Source of the DNA: Christensenella tenuis
GTDB taxonomy: Bacteria; Bacillota; Clostridia; Christensenellales; Christensenellaceae
NCBI RefSeq assembly: GCF_014287795.1
Contig: NZ_JACOON010000001.1
Span: 620,001-684,000 of the forward strand
Length of the DNA: 64,000 nt
Direction of reading: 5' to 3'
Positions 43,586 through 55,405 of the stretch are shown one piece after another. The notes under the pieces are model-generated. The model did no database searches, had not been told where the DNA came from, and saw only the letters and a program-made list of their open reading frames with translations. Position 1 is the stretch's first letter. Each line of letters begins with the position of its first letter. The translations under genes were made by a program, and so were the position numbers.

Positions 43586-44695
43586 TTAAAATGCGTCGCT
43601 GGGTTTGGAAAATGTAGTCTCCTTATCCTTTGACCGGATTTTATCTTCAAAATCACGCAAAATTTTCTTCTGGCGCTCATTTAACTTTTTAGGAATCTGT
43701 ACGTTTGCGCGCACATAAAGATCCCCCATGCGGCTTGAATTCAGATGTTTTATTCCCTTGTTTTTAAGCCGGAAGATCGTTCCCGGCTGGGTACCGGCAT
43801 CTATCTTATAACGCACCTTTCCGTCAAGCGTTGGGACTTCAACTTCATCGCCGAGCGCCGCCTGCATCATCGTAATATCCATGTCAAGGTAAAGATCATT
43901 TCCCAGACGCTCAAACAGCTTATGCGGCTTTACGGAAATGGCAATCTGCAGGTCTCCTGACGGGCCGCCCCGTTTTCCCGCATTTCCCTCTCCGCGCATG
44001 GTCAGGATCTGGCCATTATCAATTCCCGCCGGAATGTTTACAGAAATCGTGCGTTGCTGCTGCGTAGTTCCCTTTCCCTTACACTTCTCACACGGAGTAT
44101 CTACAATGGTTCCTTCTCCTCCGCATGTACGGCAGGGCTGCACATTCACAAAGCTGCCGAATACGGTTTGCTGTTGCACGCGTTCCTGCCCCGTGCCGTT
44201 GCATGTGGGGCATGTCCTGCGTTCCGTTCCTTTTGCCGCTCCTGTTCCTCCGCATTCATTGCACTGTTCGAGCCGGGTGATGCTGATATCATGCTTTACC
44301 CCCTGTGCCGCTTCTTCAAAGGAAAGTTTCATGTTGACGCGGATATCGCTGCCGCGTTGAGGGCCGTTTGCCGGCCGGCTGCGCATACCGCCGCCAAAAA
44401 TATTGTCGAAGATATCGCCAAACCCGCCAAAGTCTCCAAACCCACCGAAACCGCCCTGCCCATTAAAGCCGCCGGCTCCATCTGCCGTACCATACATATC
44501 ATATTGCTGTCGTTTCTGGTCGTCGCTCAATACTTGGTACGCCTCATTTACTTCTTTGAATTTCTGTGCTGCGCTTTCATCCCCTTTATTCATATCGGGA
44601 TGATATTTCTTGGCAAGTTTTCTGTATGCACTTTTGATTTCGTCCGCATTCGCATCTTTTCCAACGCCAAGCGTCTCGTAATAGTCCTTAGCCAA
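43586..44695 (-). CDS. dnaJ: Chaperone protein DnaJ
   Basis: 369 residues: J domain 1-70 with the HPD motif ([11 protein letters not shown]), a Gly/Phe-rich linker, four CxxCxGxG-type zinc repeats ([32 protein letters not shown]), and C-terminal substrate-binding domains. It delivers clients to DnaK and stimulates its ATPase. It is part of the hrcA-grpE-dnaK-dnaJ heat-shock operon. Confidence 0.98.
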   Translation of the reverse strand: MAKDYYETLGVGKDANADEIKSAYRKLAKKYHPDMNKGDESAAQKFKEVNEAYQVLSDDQKRQQYDMYGTADGAGGFNGQGGFGGFGDFGGFGDIFDNIFGGGMRSRPANGPQRGSDIRVNMKLSFEEAAQGVKHDISITRLEQCNECGGTGAAKGTERRTCPTCNGTGQERVQQQTVFGSFVNVQPCRTCGGEGTIVDTPCEKCKGKGTTQQQRTISVNIPAGIDNGQILTMRGEGNAGKRGGPSGDLQIAISVKPHKLFERLGNDLYLDMDITMMQAALGDEVEVPTLDGKVRYKIDAGTQPGTIFRLKNKGIKHLNSSRMGDLYVRANVQIPKKLNERQKKILRDFEDKIRSKDKETTFSKPSDAF

Positions 44696-44734
44696 AATTC
44701 ACGCTACCTCTTCCCTCAGAATCTTGAAAACCTC

Positions 44735-44765
44735 CAAAAGCCAAAGTATAATACTCTGGCTTTTG
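44735..44765. repeat. 31-bp near-perfect palindrome between dnaK and dnaJ
   Basis: CAAAAGCCA..AGTAT is mirrored by ATACT..TGGCTTTTG with one mismatch and a minimal loop. Without a following T run it is more likely an mRNA stability or processing element than a terminator. Confidence 0.7.
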
Positions 44766-44802
44766 AAGAAATTTTCCGCCTATCCCCTATAATTCGTTCT
44801 TC

Positions 44803-46683
<1,881 letters not shown>

Positions 46684-46744
46684 TTATGAAAACCTCCTGT
46701 AAAATTGTTTTCGATTATTTATGATAAGGCGTTCCGCCTTGTCT

Positions 46745-47335
46745 TCATTTTGCAACCTTTACCATCGAATGCCGCAGCACCTTTCCGTTCAGGCTATATC
46801 CTTTTTGCAGCACTTCGATAATCTGATTTGTTTCAGCTCCTTCTTCTTCCGCTTGCATTACTGCATTGTGCAGTTCCGGATCGAATTGGCCATCCGCCGC
46901 AATTTCTTCCACCCCCAAATTTTTGAGGACATCCTTCATTTGCCGCATAATCATATTCATTCCTTCGAAAAACGCTTTATCACCACATTCTACGGCAAGC
47001 GCCCTCTCGAAATTATCCAAAATCGGCAGCATGACCATAACAGTATCCGCAACCCCGTTCTGGAACGACGACGCTGCAAGTGTTGCGTTGCGTTTCTTAT
47101 AATTCTCAAAATCCGCACGTTCTCTTTGCAGGGCGTTTAAATATTCCTCTTTTTCCGCTTCCAATATTTTTATTTTTTCCTGCGTTTTATCCTTTTTGGA
47201 AGCCGTTTTATGCTTAGCCGGTTTTTTCTCTTCTTTTTCCCCAGATTTTGGTTCCTCCACCTGATCTTCCACGGCCTGTCCTTTTACTTCTTCCGCAGCC
47301 TGCTTTACCTGCTGCTTTTCCTGTTTTTCCGCCAA
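46745..47335 (-). CDS. grpE: Nucleotide exchange factor GrpE
   Basis: 196 residues: a long acidic/basic coiled-coil N-terminus (residues about 1-95) and the C-terminal beta wing with GVEEIAADGQFDPELHNAVMQ. It drives ADP release from DnaK. The gene lies between hrcA and dnaK. Confidence 0.97.
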   Translation of the reverse strand: MAEKQEKQQVKQAAEEVKGQAVEDQVEEPKSGEKEEKKPAKHKTASKKDKTQEKIKILEAEKEEYLNALQRERADFENYKKRNATLAASSFQNGVADTVMVMLPILDNFERALAVECGDKAFFEGMNMIMRQMKDVLKNLGVEEIAADGQFDPELHNAVMQAEEEGAETNQIIEVLQKGYSLNGKVLRHSMVKVAK

Positions 47336-47349
47336 TTTTTTTACCTGCC

Positions 47350-48387
47350 TTATTCTTTATTCTCTGTCTGCAGCAAACATGAAAGAATGTCGCTCAAACT
47401 CATACCTACATAATTTAACACTGAAAGTACGCGTGCGTAATCCATCCGTGTCGGCCCAATCACGCCAAATGAGCCGATTTTTTCTCCGCCTATTTTATAA
47501 GTAGCCGTTACGATGCTCATATCCTTAAAATCATCGTAAGGGTTTTCCCGTCCAATCTTAATCGAAAATTCAAGATCGGTCGCTGCAGACATCACCTTGT
47601 AAAGCACATCCTTGGTTTCCAAAAGCTGCAGAAAATGCTGGGCCTTACTGATGTCCTTATATTCGGGATAATTGAATATATTTTGCGCGCCGCCAAACAC
47701 AAGCTCTTTCTTTTCCCGGTTGAGATTAATCGCATCCAAGATTTCTCCCATGACCATTTTCTGCTCTTTCAGACTGTCCATGCAGGAACTCCTGATAATC
47801 TCTTCCGCTTCTTTCAGTGAAACGTTCTGTACCTGGTCTGTCAACATATTGGAAAGAATTTCCAATTGATGCGCATCCATCGCAAGCGGTATATTGATCA
47901 TTTTATCCTGTACAAGGCCGTTATCCGTCACAAAAACAAGAAGTCCCTTTGTTTCTGTAATTTTTACGATCTGGATACGCTTCAGCTTCACGCTTTCAAG
48001 GTTTGGTGCCGTCACCATGGAGATATGCTTCGTGGCATCCGACAACGCTTTGGCTGCCGAAGTCAATACTTCCCCGATTTCATCCACCCGCGTATCGAAA
48101 TAATTGCGGATGAACATTGCTTCATCCTTCGTGATACGGTCAATATGCATCAACCTGTCCACATACAACCGGTACGCTTTATCGCTTGGCGTTCTTCCCG
48201 CTGAAGTATGCGGTTGTTCAAGCAACCCAAGTTCTTCAAGATCCGCCATCTCGTTGCGTATCGTCGCCGGACTGTAATCCAGATCCGGTTTCTTGGAGAG
48301 CGTACGCGATCCAACCGGAACTCCGGTATCAATATAGTCATCAATAATCGCTTTCAGTATCTTCAGTTTTCTGTCCGAAAGCTCCAT
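47350..48387 (-). CDS. hrcA: Heat-inducible transcription repressor HrcA
   Basis: 345 residues: an N-terminal winged helix with PVGSRTLSKK and SPATIRNEMADLEELG, and a GAF-like dimerisation domain. It binds the CIRCE operator with help from GroEL. A perfect CIRCE lies in the leader at 48454-48480, so the operon is autoregulated. Confidence 0.97.
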   Translation of the reverse strand: MELSDRKLKILKAIIDDYIDTGVPVGSRTLSKKPDLDYSPATIRNEMADLEELGLLEQPHTSAGRTPSDKAYRLYVDRLMHIDRITKDEAMFIRNYFDTRVDEIGEVLTSAAKALSDATKHISMVTAPNLESVKLKRIQIVKITETKGLLVFVTDNGLVQDKMINIPLAMDAHQLEILSNMLTDQVQNVSLKEAEEIIRSSCMDSLKEQKMVMGEILDAINLNREKKELVFGGAQNIFNYPEYKDISKAQHFLQLLETKDVLYKVMSAATDLEFSIKIGRENPYDDFKDMSIVTATYKIGGEKIGSFGVIGPTRMDYARVLSVLNYVGMSLSDILSCLLQTENKE

Positions 48388-48426
48388 GCCGCGCGCCTCC
48401 TTTCTTGCGGTAGTATCTTTATATAC

Positions 48427-48450
48427 ACAAAAAACCGGTTATAAACCGAT
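48427..48450 (-). terminator. Possible attenuator hairpin in the hrcA leader
   Basis: A 6-bp stem (TCGGTT / AACCGG) followed by TTTTTT, between CIRCE and the hrcA start. The stem is short, so confidence is limited. Confidence 0.4.
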
Positions 48451-48453
48451 TTG

Positions 48454-48480
48454 TTAGCACTCATCATTGTCGAGTGCTAA
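48454..48480. promoter_or_regulatory. CIRCE operator (HrcA binding site)
   Basis: The perfect consensus TTAGCACTC-9 bases-GAGTGCTAA. It overlaps the transcription start region of the hrcA operon. Confidence 0.98.
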
Positions 48481-48492
48481 TTCCTTGATATA

Positions 48493-48521
48493 AAGATACC
48501 ACCCCGCCGGTTGGTTGTCAA
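48493..48521 (-). promoter_or_regulatory. Sigma-A promoter of the hrcA-grpE-dnaK-dnaJ operon
   Basis: Consensus TTGACA (48516-48521), a 17-base spacer and TATCTT (48493-48498), immediately upstream of CIRCE. Confidence 0.8.
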
Positions 48522-48624
48522 TATGGTTTGTTAAAATAATAAACGTTTCAGATGAATATTTTATGAACAATTCCCAGGTTCTGCAATTTCTACCGGAAAA
48601 TTTAAATTTCCCAAAGATTAAAGA

Positions 48625-49755
48625 TTATAGATTTTGAATCAAAATCGAGACCAACTGATTTTGGAGATCGAATCCGCGTCTCGTGGGATATAAACCGCGC
48701 CCATCCGTTTCGGCAAGGCCAAGCGAAACCACCTTTTCCAGCTCGGTGGGAAATGCTTGGCGAAAATCCTCATCAAACCTGCTTTTATAATCAAAAAATG
48801 AAAAGCCCTTTTTGAGCCGCAGTTTGAGCATGATATATTCCAGCTTGCGTTCCCGTTCCAAAATAAGTTCGGAGGAAGCATAGTGCAGCTGTCCCGACTT
48901 CATATTGGAAATATATTTTTTTACATCGCCCGTATTGGCAAAGCGCATATGGTCTACGCAGGAATGTGCGGCTGCGCCAAGGCCGAGGTAATCCCGTAAA
49001 TTCCAATATTTCAGGTTATGGGAACATTCAAAGCCTTCTTTTGCAAAATTGGATATCTCGTAATTATCATAATCCCGGCTCGTTAGCATATCCTGGGCAA
49101 TATGATACATCGCAAGATCCATATCTTCGTTTATTGGAATAATTTCTCCTATCTGTAATCCCTGAAAAATGGGGGTCCCGGGTTCAAATTTCAACGCATA
49201 GGCTGAAATATGCTCCGGCTCCTTTTCCATGATAAAACGCAGGGTTTCCTCCCAGTCTGCCATTTTTTGTCCAGGCAGCGCATAAATGGCATCAATATTG
49301 ATGTTATTAAAACCTGCCTCGCGCGCACAGCTATAGGCATATTCAAACTGCCTGTATGTATGCTGCCTGCCAAGCATTTTGAGAAGGTGATCCTGCACCG
49401 CTTGCAACCCGATGCTCAGGCGGTTGATCCCTGCCCTGCGATATTCTTTTAGTTTTGAAGCATCTAGAGAACATGGATTCGCCTCGATGGTAATCTCCGC
49501 ATCTGCCTGCACGTCGAAGGCGCGGCAAAGCGCGTCCATAGTTTCCACAAGATACTGCGCCGGTGGGAAAGATGGTGTGCCGCCTCCGAAAAAAACGGAA
49601 TCCACTTTTCGTCTATACATCCGCCCCGTCATCTCAATCTCATTTTTTAGCGCGCAAAAATACGCTTCTATGAGTTCTTTTCGTTCTACAGACACAAAAT
49701 CGCAATAATTACACTTTTTTACACAAAAAGGGATATGTAAATAGATACCCAGCAT
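48625..49755 (-). CDS. hemW: Radical SAM heme chaperone HemW
   Basis: 376 residues. It has the radical SAM cluster motif CVKKCNYCDF and the HemW-specific HNLKYWNLRDYLG (HNxxYW). It lacks the extra N-terminal region of true coproporphyrinogen III dehydrogenase HemN, so the HemW assignment is preferred. It lies between lepA and hrcA, in the conserved Firmicutes order. Confidence 0.93.
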   Translation of the reverse strand: MLGIYLHIPFCVKKCNYCDFVSVERKELIEAYFCALKNEIEMTGRMYRRKVDSVFFGGGTPSFPPAQYLVETMDALCRAFDVQADAEITIEANPCSLDASKLKEYRRAGINRLSIGLQAVQDHLLKMLGRQHTYRQFEYAYSCAREAGFNNINIDAIYALPGQKMADWEETLRFIMEKEPEHISAYALKFEPGTPIFQGLQIGEIIPINEDMDLAMYHIAQDMLTSRDYDNYEISNFAKEGFECSHNLKYWNLRDYLGLGAAAHSCVDHMRFANTGDVKKYISNMKSGQLHYASSELILERERKLEYIMLKLRLKKGFSFFDYKSRFDEDFRQAFPTELEKVVSLGLAETDGRGLYPTRRGFDLQNQLVSILIQNL

Positions 49756-49775
49756 TTTGCCCTCTTTTAACCAGT

Positions 49776-51581
49776 TTATTTATCCATCTTGAGGACGCTC
49801 ATAAATGCCTCCGACGGCACTTCTACGCTGCCTACTTGCCTCATTCGTTTTTTGCCCTCTTTCTGCTTTTCGAGCAGCTTCTTTTTGCGGCTGATATCAC
49901 CGCCGTAGCATTTTGCCAAAACATCCTTGCGCAGCGCTTTCACAGTTTCCCGTGCAATGATTTTTCCACCGATCGCAGCTTGAATCGGGATCTCAAACAT
50001 TTGCCTTGGAATTACTTCCTTGAGCTTTTCAGCGATGGATCTTCCCCGCCCATACGCGCGGTCCCGATGCACAATAATGGAAAGCGCGTCGCACATTTCC
50101 CCGTTGAGTAAAATATCCAGCTTAACAAGATCGCTTTTCGCGTAACCTTGCACTTCATAATCCATGGATGCATATCCGCGCGTCCTTGATTTCAGGTTGT
50201 CAAAAAAATCGTAAATAATCTCGTTTAGTGGAATTTCATAGTGCAACAGTACACGGGTTGCTTCAATGTATTCCATGTTTTTAAAAACACCCCGTTTTTC
50301 CTGGCACAATTCCATCACAGCTCCCACATAAGTATCCGGCGTCATCACACTTACCTTGGCGATCGGTTCTTCCATATACTCGATCATCGACGGGTCCGGA
50401 AGGTTCGTCGGATTGTCTATCTCAAGTTCCTCCCCGCTCATCATACATACGCGGTAAGAAACGCTGGGCGCTGTTGTTACAAGGTCAAGATCAAATTCAC
50501 GTTCCAGCCGCTCCTGAATGATCTCCATGTGCAGAAGCCCCAGAAAACCACAGCGGAATCCGAATCCAAGCGCAACCGATACCTCCGGATCGTAGAGCAG
50601 GGATGCATCGTTGAGTTGCAGCTTTTCCAGAGCATCGCGTAAATCGTCATACTTGGCTCCATCTGCCGGATAGATACCGCAGTATACCATGGGCGTAATC
50701 TTTTTATAACCCGGAAGTGCCTGTGCGGCAGGCCGCTGGTCATCCGTCACCGTATCACCCACGCGCGTATCCGCGACATTCTTGATACTGGCTGCAATAT
50801 AGCCAACGTCCCCTGCTTTCAATTCCTTTGTTGGAACGAGTTCCGGCGCAAACGCGCCGACCTCCGTAGTGTCAAAGACCTTCCCCGACGCCATAAACCT
50901 GATTTTGGTACCTTCCTTTACACATCCATCAATCAGGCGTACATAGCTAATCGCGCCTTTATAATTATCGTAGTAAGAATCAAATACCAATGCCTTTAAA
51001 GGCTTTTCTTCATCACCCGACGGTGCGGGAAGTTTGTCTACGATTGCGTCTAAAACTTGTCCGACATTTTCGCCGCTCTTCGCACTGATGCGCGGCGCGT
51101 CGGACGCATCCAGCCCAAGGACATCCTCGATCTCTTTGGCAATTTCATCCGGGCGTGCGCTCGGCAGATCCACTTTATTGATTACCGGAATAATTTCGAG
51201 GTCGTTGTCCATGGCAAGATACACATTGGCAAGTGTCTGCGCTTCGATTCCCTGGCTTGCATCCACCACGAGCACAGCTCCCTCGCATGCGGCGAGCGAA
51301 CGCGATACCTCGTAAGTAAAATCGACATGCCCGGGCGTGTCGATTAGGTTTAATTCATACTCTATGCCATCGCGTTCATAGAGCATACGCACCGCCTGTG
51401 ATTTAATGGTGATCCCGCGCTCCCGTTCAAGGTCCATCGTATCGAGAAGCTGCTCCTTAATATCCCGCTGCGCAACCGTGCCCGTCATTTCAATCAGCCG
51501 GTCTGCAAGCGTCGATTTTCCATGATCTATATGCGCGATAATACAAAAATTCCGTATATTTTTCTGATACTCGTTCTTCAT
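49776..51581 (-). CDS. lepA: Elongation factor 4 (LepA)
   Basis: 601 residues of a translational GTPase: G1 [15 protein letters not shown]3 DTPGHVDF and G4 NKVDLPSA. The LepA-specific C-terminal domain with [20 protein letters not shown] is complete. It acts on stalled or assembling ribosomes. It leads the hemW-hrcA direction of transcription with its own promoter. Confidence 0.97.
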   Translation of the reverse strand: MKNEYQKNIRNFCIIAHIDHGKSTLADRLIEMTGTVAQRDIKEQLLDTMDLERERGITIKSQAVRMLYERDGIEYELNLIDTPGHVDFTYEVSRSLAACEGAVLVVDASQGIEAQTLANVYLAMDNDLEIIPVINKVDLPSARPDEIAKEIEDVLGLDASDAPRISAKSGENVGQVLDAIVDKLPAPSGDEEKPLKALVFDSYYDNYKGAISYVRLIDGCVKEGTKIRFMASGKVFDTTEVGAFAPELVPTKELKAGDVGYIAASIKNVADTRVGDTVTDDQRPAAQALPGYKKITPMVYCGIYPADGAKYDDLRDALEKLQLNDASLLYDPEVSVALGFGFRCGFLGLLHMEIIQERLEREFDLDLVTTAPSVSYRVCMMSGEELEIDNPTNLPDPSMIEYMEEPIAKVSVMTPDTYVGAVMELCQEKRGVFKNMEYIEATRVLLHYEIPLNEIIYDFFDNLKSRTRGYASMDYEVQGYAKSDLVKLDILLNGEMCDALSIIVHRDRAYGRGRSIAEKLKEVIPRQMFEIPIQAAIGGKIIARETVKALRKDVLAKCYGGDISRKKKLLEKQKEGKKRMRQVGSVEVPSEAFMSVLKMDK

Positions 51582-51611
51582 ACGTTCTCCTAATATTGGT
51601 TTTCTTCCTTA

Positions 51612-51640
51612 ATGATACGCAAACGCCGTCCAAAAATCAA
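51612..51640 (-). promoter_or_regulatory. Promoter of lepA
   Basis: TTGATT (51635-51640), a 17-base spacer and TATCAT (51612-51617). It lies in the divergent region shared with the plus-strand LUD gene. Confidence 0.65.
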
Positions 51641-51739
51641 TAAAATAATCGGTAGCTCATAGCCCGGTTGTGGTATATAATAATATAATAGTGAAAGAAG
51701 AGCAGGTTCATCTATTGTTGTAAAAAGGGGGGCTTTCCT

Positions 51740-52357
51740 ATGGATGAATATCAAGATCTCATAAATTTACTCAATGAAAAAAGATTCCACGCCGAATTCT
51801 TTGAAGATGTCGTTTCCGCAAAACAGCGCGTAATGGAATTGATTGCGGACGCGGACTCCATTGGCATCGGAGGCAGCCAAACCATTAAAGAATCCGGACT
51901 TTTTGACGAAGTCGTTGCGACAGGAAAAACTATTTATTCCCAAACGCTTGAGCGCAAAAAAGAAAATCCCGATAATATGGCGGTGTGGCGCAGTGCCATG
52001 GGAGCGGACGTATACCTTACCTCCACCAATGCTTTGACGCGCGAAGGAGATCTTATCAATATTGACGGTAACGGCAACCGGGTCGCTGCAATGTTCTTTG
52101 GGCCGGATAAGGTGGTCGTGCTGTGCGGCACGAACAAAATCAGCAAGGGACCGCATGATGCCATTGCCCGGATTAAAAAAAGCGCCTGTCCAAAGAATGC
52201 AAAGCGCCTCGGTCTTTCCACCCCATGCGCTACGGAAGGCGTATGCAGAAACTGCGATTCGCCCGAACGCATGTGCAAAGTGACGGTGCGCATCCAATAT
52301 CCGCCAAAAGGAAAAGAAATTCATATCCTTCTGGTAAACGATGCGCTCGGATTCTGA
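51740..52357 (+). CDS. LUD domain-containing protein (DUF162, lactate-utilisation-like)
   Basis: 205 residues of the LUD fold shared with LutC and LutB. The glycine-rich SIGIGGSQTIKESGLF and the STNALTREGDLINIDGNGNRV segments are typical. A cysteine-rich C-terminal part (CPKN, CATEGVCRNC, MCKV) marks the short stand-alone members common in anaerobes. No lutA or lutB lies nearby, so a lactate role is unsupported. AAGGGGGG lies before the ATG. First gene of a plus-strand block. Confidence 0.88.
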   Translation: MDEYQDLINLLNEKRFHAEFFEDVVSAKQRVMELIADADSIGIGGSQTIKESGLFDEVVATGKTIYSQTLERKKENPDNMAVWRSAMGADVYLTSTNALTREGDLINIDGNGNRVAAMFFGPDKVVVLCGTNKISKGPHDAIARIKKSACPKNAKRLGLSTPCATEGVCRNCDSPERMCKVTVRIQYPPKGKEIHILLVNDALGF

Positions 52358-52437
52358 GGAGCGACTAACCCATATTTATATAAATCAGCCAGTCCGCATG
52401 ACGATTGCGGGAGCGGCATTCACGAGGAGGCACTCTC

Positions 52438-54159
52438 ATGACTTATCAGGAAACTTACCAAGTCTGGAAAGACGCATTGACGGGAACAGAGTATGAGGCA
52501 GAGCTTGCGCTTACGGCAAAAAGCACGGAAACATTGCAGGATTCCTTTTACAAAGAAATGGAATTTGGTACTGCCGGAATGCGCGGTATCATCGGCATGG
52601 GCACCAATCGCATGAACATATTCACAGTAAAGCGCGCTACACAAGCGCTCGCAAACAATATCCTGGCCCACGGAGATCCAACTGCCGGCGTTGCTATTGC
52701 ATATGACACGCGTAAAAACAGTGATCTTTTCGCGCGCGAAACGGCGGGTGTTCTTTGCGCAAATGGCATCAGTGTATTCATGTATGATACGCCGCATAGC
52801 GTCCCTCAGCTTTCTTTTACGATTTTAGAATTGAAAACAACAGCGGGCGTCGTTATTACGGCAAGCCACAATCCTCCCGAATACAATGGATATAAAGTCT
52901 ACGGCGACGACGGCGGGCAGTGCCCTGTTGCAGATTCCGACCGCATTACCCAATATATTTCGCAAATCGACGATATATTCCATATTGAGTCCATGCCGCT
53001 CGACGAGGCGGAGCGTAAAGGCTTGCTTACCTATATTGGAAAAGATCTGGATGAAATTTATTTTAAAAAGGTGGAAGCGCTGTGCATTCATCCCGAAATT
53101 ATAAAACAACAGGCCGACAAACTTAACATTATATATACTCCCCTGCACGGCACAGGCAATATACCGGTACGGCGCGTTTTAAAAGATCTGGGGGTCGACA
53201 ATCTGCACGTCGTTCCCGGGCAGGAGCATCCCGATCCGGCCTTCCCGACCGTAAAAGCGCCTAATCCCGAAGAACGTCAATGCTTTGATCTCGCAATAGA
53301 GCTGGCGAATCAGAAAGATGCAAACCTGATCCTCGCGACCGATCCGGACAGTGACCGCCTTGGCGTTGCCATCCGCAATACAGAACACGAATTTGTAATT
53401 TTAACGGGGAATCAGATTGGCTGTTTATTGATGGATTATGTGCTTTCGCAAAAGCAAAAAACTTTTTCTGGTGATGAATTTGTCGTCAAATCTATTGTCA
53501 CCAGCGATATGGTGGATGTGATTGCCAAACACTACGGAGTAGAACTGCGCAGCGTATTTACAGGCTTTAAATTTATTGCCGAGCAAATCAAGCTCTCTGA
53601 GCGCACGGGGAAAGGCAAGTTTATTTTTGGCTTTGAGGAAAGCTATGGATATTTACAGGGCGCGTTCGTGCGCGATAAGGATGCGGTGCAGGCCGCCATG
53701 ATGATTGCCGAAGCCGCATGCTGGTATCATTCCCTCGGCCGTACACTGTATGAGGCACTTATCGATATATACGAAAAATATGGCTGGTTCGAAGAACTGG
53801 TGGTTTCAAAAACATTATACGGCAAAGAAGGTATTGAGAAAATTCAGAACGCCGTTCGTTTGCTGCGTGACAAGTATCCTGAAAAAATCGGCGATTTCCA
53901 TGTGATTGCAGTGCGGGATTACCTAAAACAGGAACGCTTTGATATGTCAACCGGAAAAGCCGAACCAATCGATATGGAGCAATCGAACGTGCTCTATTTC
54001 GAGCTCGATGGCGGACGGTTCATCATCCGCCCTTCCGGCACGGAACCTAAGCTGAAATCATATCTTTCCGCTTTTTCAATGGATAGGCAACAGGCAGAAT
54101 ATCAACTGGATCAATTAAAAGTAAGCGCTGTCAACCTGATTGACAAACTTACGGAATAG
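52438..54159 (+). CDS. pgcA: Phosphoglucomutase/phosphomannomutase (PgcA type)
   Basis: About 573 residues of the alpha-D-phosphohexomutase superfamily in four domains. The phosphoserine loop is TASHNPPEYNGYK, the magnesium loop DPDSDRLGV, the sugar-binding loop GFEESYGY and the phosphate-binding RPSGTEPKLK. It interconverts glucose-1- and glucose-6-phosphate for cell envelope sugar synthesis. ATG at 52438 is set by GAGGAGG; an upstream in-frame ATG at 52405 has no such site. Confidence 0.95.
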   Translation: MTYQETYQVWKDALTGTEYEAELALTAKSTETLQDSFYKEMEFGTAGMRGIIGMGTNRMNIFTVKRATQALANNILAHGDPTAGVAIAYDTRKNSDLFARETAGVLCANGISVFMYDTPHSVPQLSFTILELKTTAGVVITASHNPPEYNGYKVYGDDGGQCPVADSDRITQYISQIDDIFHIESMPLDEAERKGLLTYIGKDLDEIYFKKVEALCIHPEIIKQQADKLNIIYTPLHGTGNIPVRRVLKDLGVDNLHVVPGQEHPDPAFPTVKAPNPEERQCFDLAIELANQKDANLILATDPDSDRLGVAIRNTEHEFVILTGNQIGCLLMDYVLSQKQKTFSGDEFVVKSIVTSDMVDVIAKHYGVELRSVFTGFKFIAEQIKLSERTGKGKFIFGFEESYGYLQGAFVRDKDAVQAAMMIAEAACWYHSLGRTLYEALIDIYEKYGWFEELVVSKTLYGKEGIEKIQNAVRLLRDKYPEKIGDFHVIAVRDYLKQERFDMSTGKAEPIDMEQSNVLYFELDGGRFIIRPSGTEPKLKSYLSAFSMDRQQAEYQLDQLKVSAVNLIDKLTE

Positions 54160-54170
54160 GAGAAATAAAT

Positions 54171-54473
54171 ATGGAAGCAGCAATTAGACACATGGTGGTA
54201 TTTAATCTCAAGTATGCGAAAGAGGATCCCCGCGCAAAAGATTTTATTGAAACGGCAAAGAAAGTATTCGCCGGCATTCCCTTTGCCCGAAATGTTATGC
54301 AGTGCTGGGAAATCAGCCCGAAAAATAACTATACGTATGGTTTTTCTTTTGACTTTATGAAACCGGAGGATTATGAAAGTTATAACAACCATCCCGACCA
54401 CTGTAAGTTCGTGGAGGAGCGCTGGAACACGGAAGTAACCGATTTTATGGAGATTGATTTGAAAGAAATTTGA
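54171..54473 (+). CDS. Dabb family (stress-responsive alpha/beta barrel) protein
   Basis: 100 residues, a dimeric ferredoxin-like barrel. Family features are IRHMVVFNLK at the start, YTYGFSFDFMKPEDYESYNNHPDHCKF in the middle and a C-terminal strand. The biochemical role of most members is unknown. It follows pgcA after 11 bases with AGGAGA, so co-transcription is likely. Confidence 0.88.
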   Translation: MEAAIRHMVVFNLKYAKEDPRAKDFIETAKKVFAGIPFARNVMQCWEISPKNNYTYGFSFDFMKPEDYESYNNHPDHCKFVEERWNTEVTDFMEIDLKEI

Positions 54474-54488
54474 CGTTTATATTGGATG

Positions 54489-54530
54489 AAAAAAGACCGG
54501 TCTTTTTTCACAAGAACCCGGTCTTTTTGT
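54489..54530. terminator. Bidirectional terminator between convergent units
   Basis: AAAAGACCGG and CCGGTCTTTTT flank a 19-base loop region; both strands end in T runs. It serves the plus-strand pgcA block and possibly the minus-strand aldolase operon. Confidence 0.75.
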
Positions 54531-54607
54531 TATAAAATAAATTTTTATTCACTTTTGCCTGTCTGGGAATGCTTTCGTTTTTCCTGTAGGACACCGCGTC
54601 TCTAAAA

Positions 54608-55405
54608 TTATTTTATCTTTTCCGCAACACGCTCTGCAATGCGTTCAACTAAAACGTCCAGTGCTGTCGCGTATTTCTCCACCGTTCCGCACTGTGGCAT
54701 AAAATCCATGCAATTTGTTTCCTCTGCACTGCACAGCGGCTCTCCGCCGCAGTGGTTCCCCATCATTTTCCTCGTTTTCAAGAGAGGAACGATTTGTTGC
54801 TCACTCAGGTAATTTGCCTTCCCCAGAATGTTTTCCGTATACATTGTAATCATGGCATAATATTCTACGGATTCCAGACGGTAGAATGCCTGTAAGAGGT
54901 CTTTCCCCCATGTAAGCGCTCCGTGGTTGGAAAGCAACACCGCGTTATGCGTCTTGCAAAATGGCGCAATGGAATCTGGAACTTCCTGTGTCCCGGGCGT
55001 AGCATATTTTGCTACCGGTACGCTGCCCAGCAGTACGATCGGTTCGGTAAGAAGCGGCCGATCAAGCGGAATCCCCGCAATGGCAAACGCCGTAGCCGCC
55101 GGAGGGTGTGCATGCGTCACTGCCATAATAGAAGGATTTTCCAGGTAAGCGCGGATATGCATCTTCACCTCTGAAGAAGGAGCATAAGCCCCCTGCCTCA
55201 AAATTTCTCCGCCGAGTGTCATTTCTACCAGCATATCCTCGTTCATAAAACCTTTGGATACGCCTGTCGGCGTAGTAAGAATAACATCCTCTGCAATCTT
55301 GCAGCTGATATTTCCGTCATTTGCGGCGACAAAGCCTTTTTGATACATCCGTTTCCCAATATCAAGGATTTGCTCTTTCGCCTGTTTAACCGGCAGATAT
55401 TCCAT
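54608..55405 (-). CDS. Class II aldolase/adducin family protein (fuculose-phosphate or 5-deoxyribulose-phosphate aldolase type)
   Basis: 265 residues. The active-site elements of zinc aldolases are present: NDGNIS, TPTGVSKG, the glutamate in SSEVKMH, the His pair in THAHPPAATAFA and a third His in SNHGALTWG. The ATG overlaps the stop of the MtnA-type isomerase gene (TAATG). An isomerase and a class II aldolase together are the core of the DHAP shunt, in which 5-deoxyribulose- or 5-methylthioribulose-1-phosphate is split into DHAP and an aldehyde. That role is inferred from context; a sugar kinase or phosphorylase is not seen nearby. Confidence 0.88.
   Translation of the reverse strand: MEYLPVKQAKEQILDIGKRMYQKGFVAANDGNISCKIAEDVILTTPTGVSKGFMNEDMLVEMTLGGEILRQGAYAPSSEVKMHIRAYLENPSIMAVTHAHPPAATAFAIAGIPLDRPLLTEPIVLLGSVPVAKYATPGTQEVPDSIAPFCKTHNAVLLSNHGALTWGKDLLQAFYRLESVEYYAMITMYTENILGKANYLSEQQIVPLLKTRKMMGNHCGGEPLCSAEETNCMDFMPQCGTVEKYATALDVLVERIAERVAEKIK

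Noticed and set aside
48625..49755. HemN (oxygen-independent coproporphyrinogen III oxidase)
   Set aside because: HNxxYW and the short N-terminus mark HemW; heme biosynthesis genes are not nearby.
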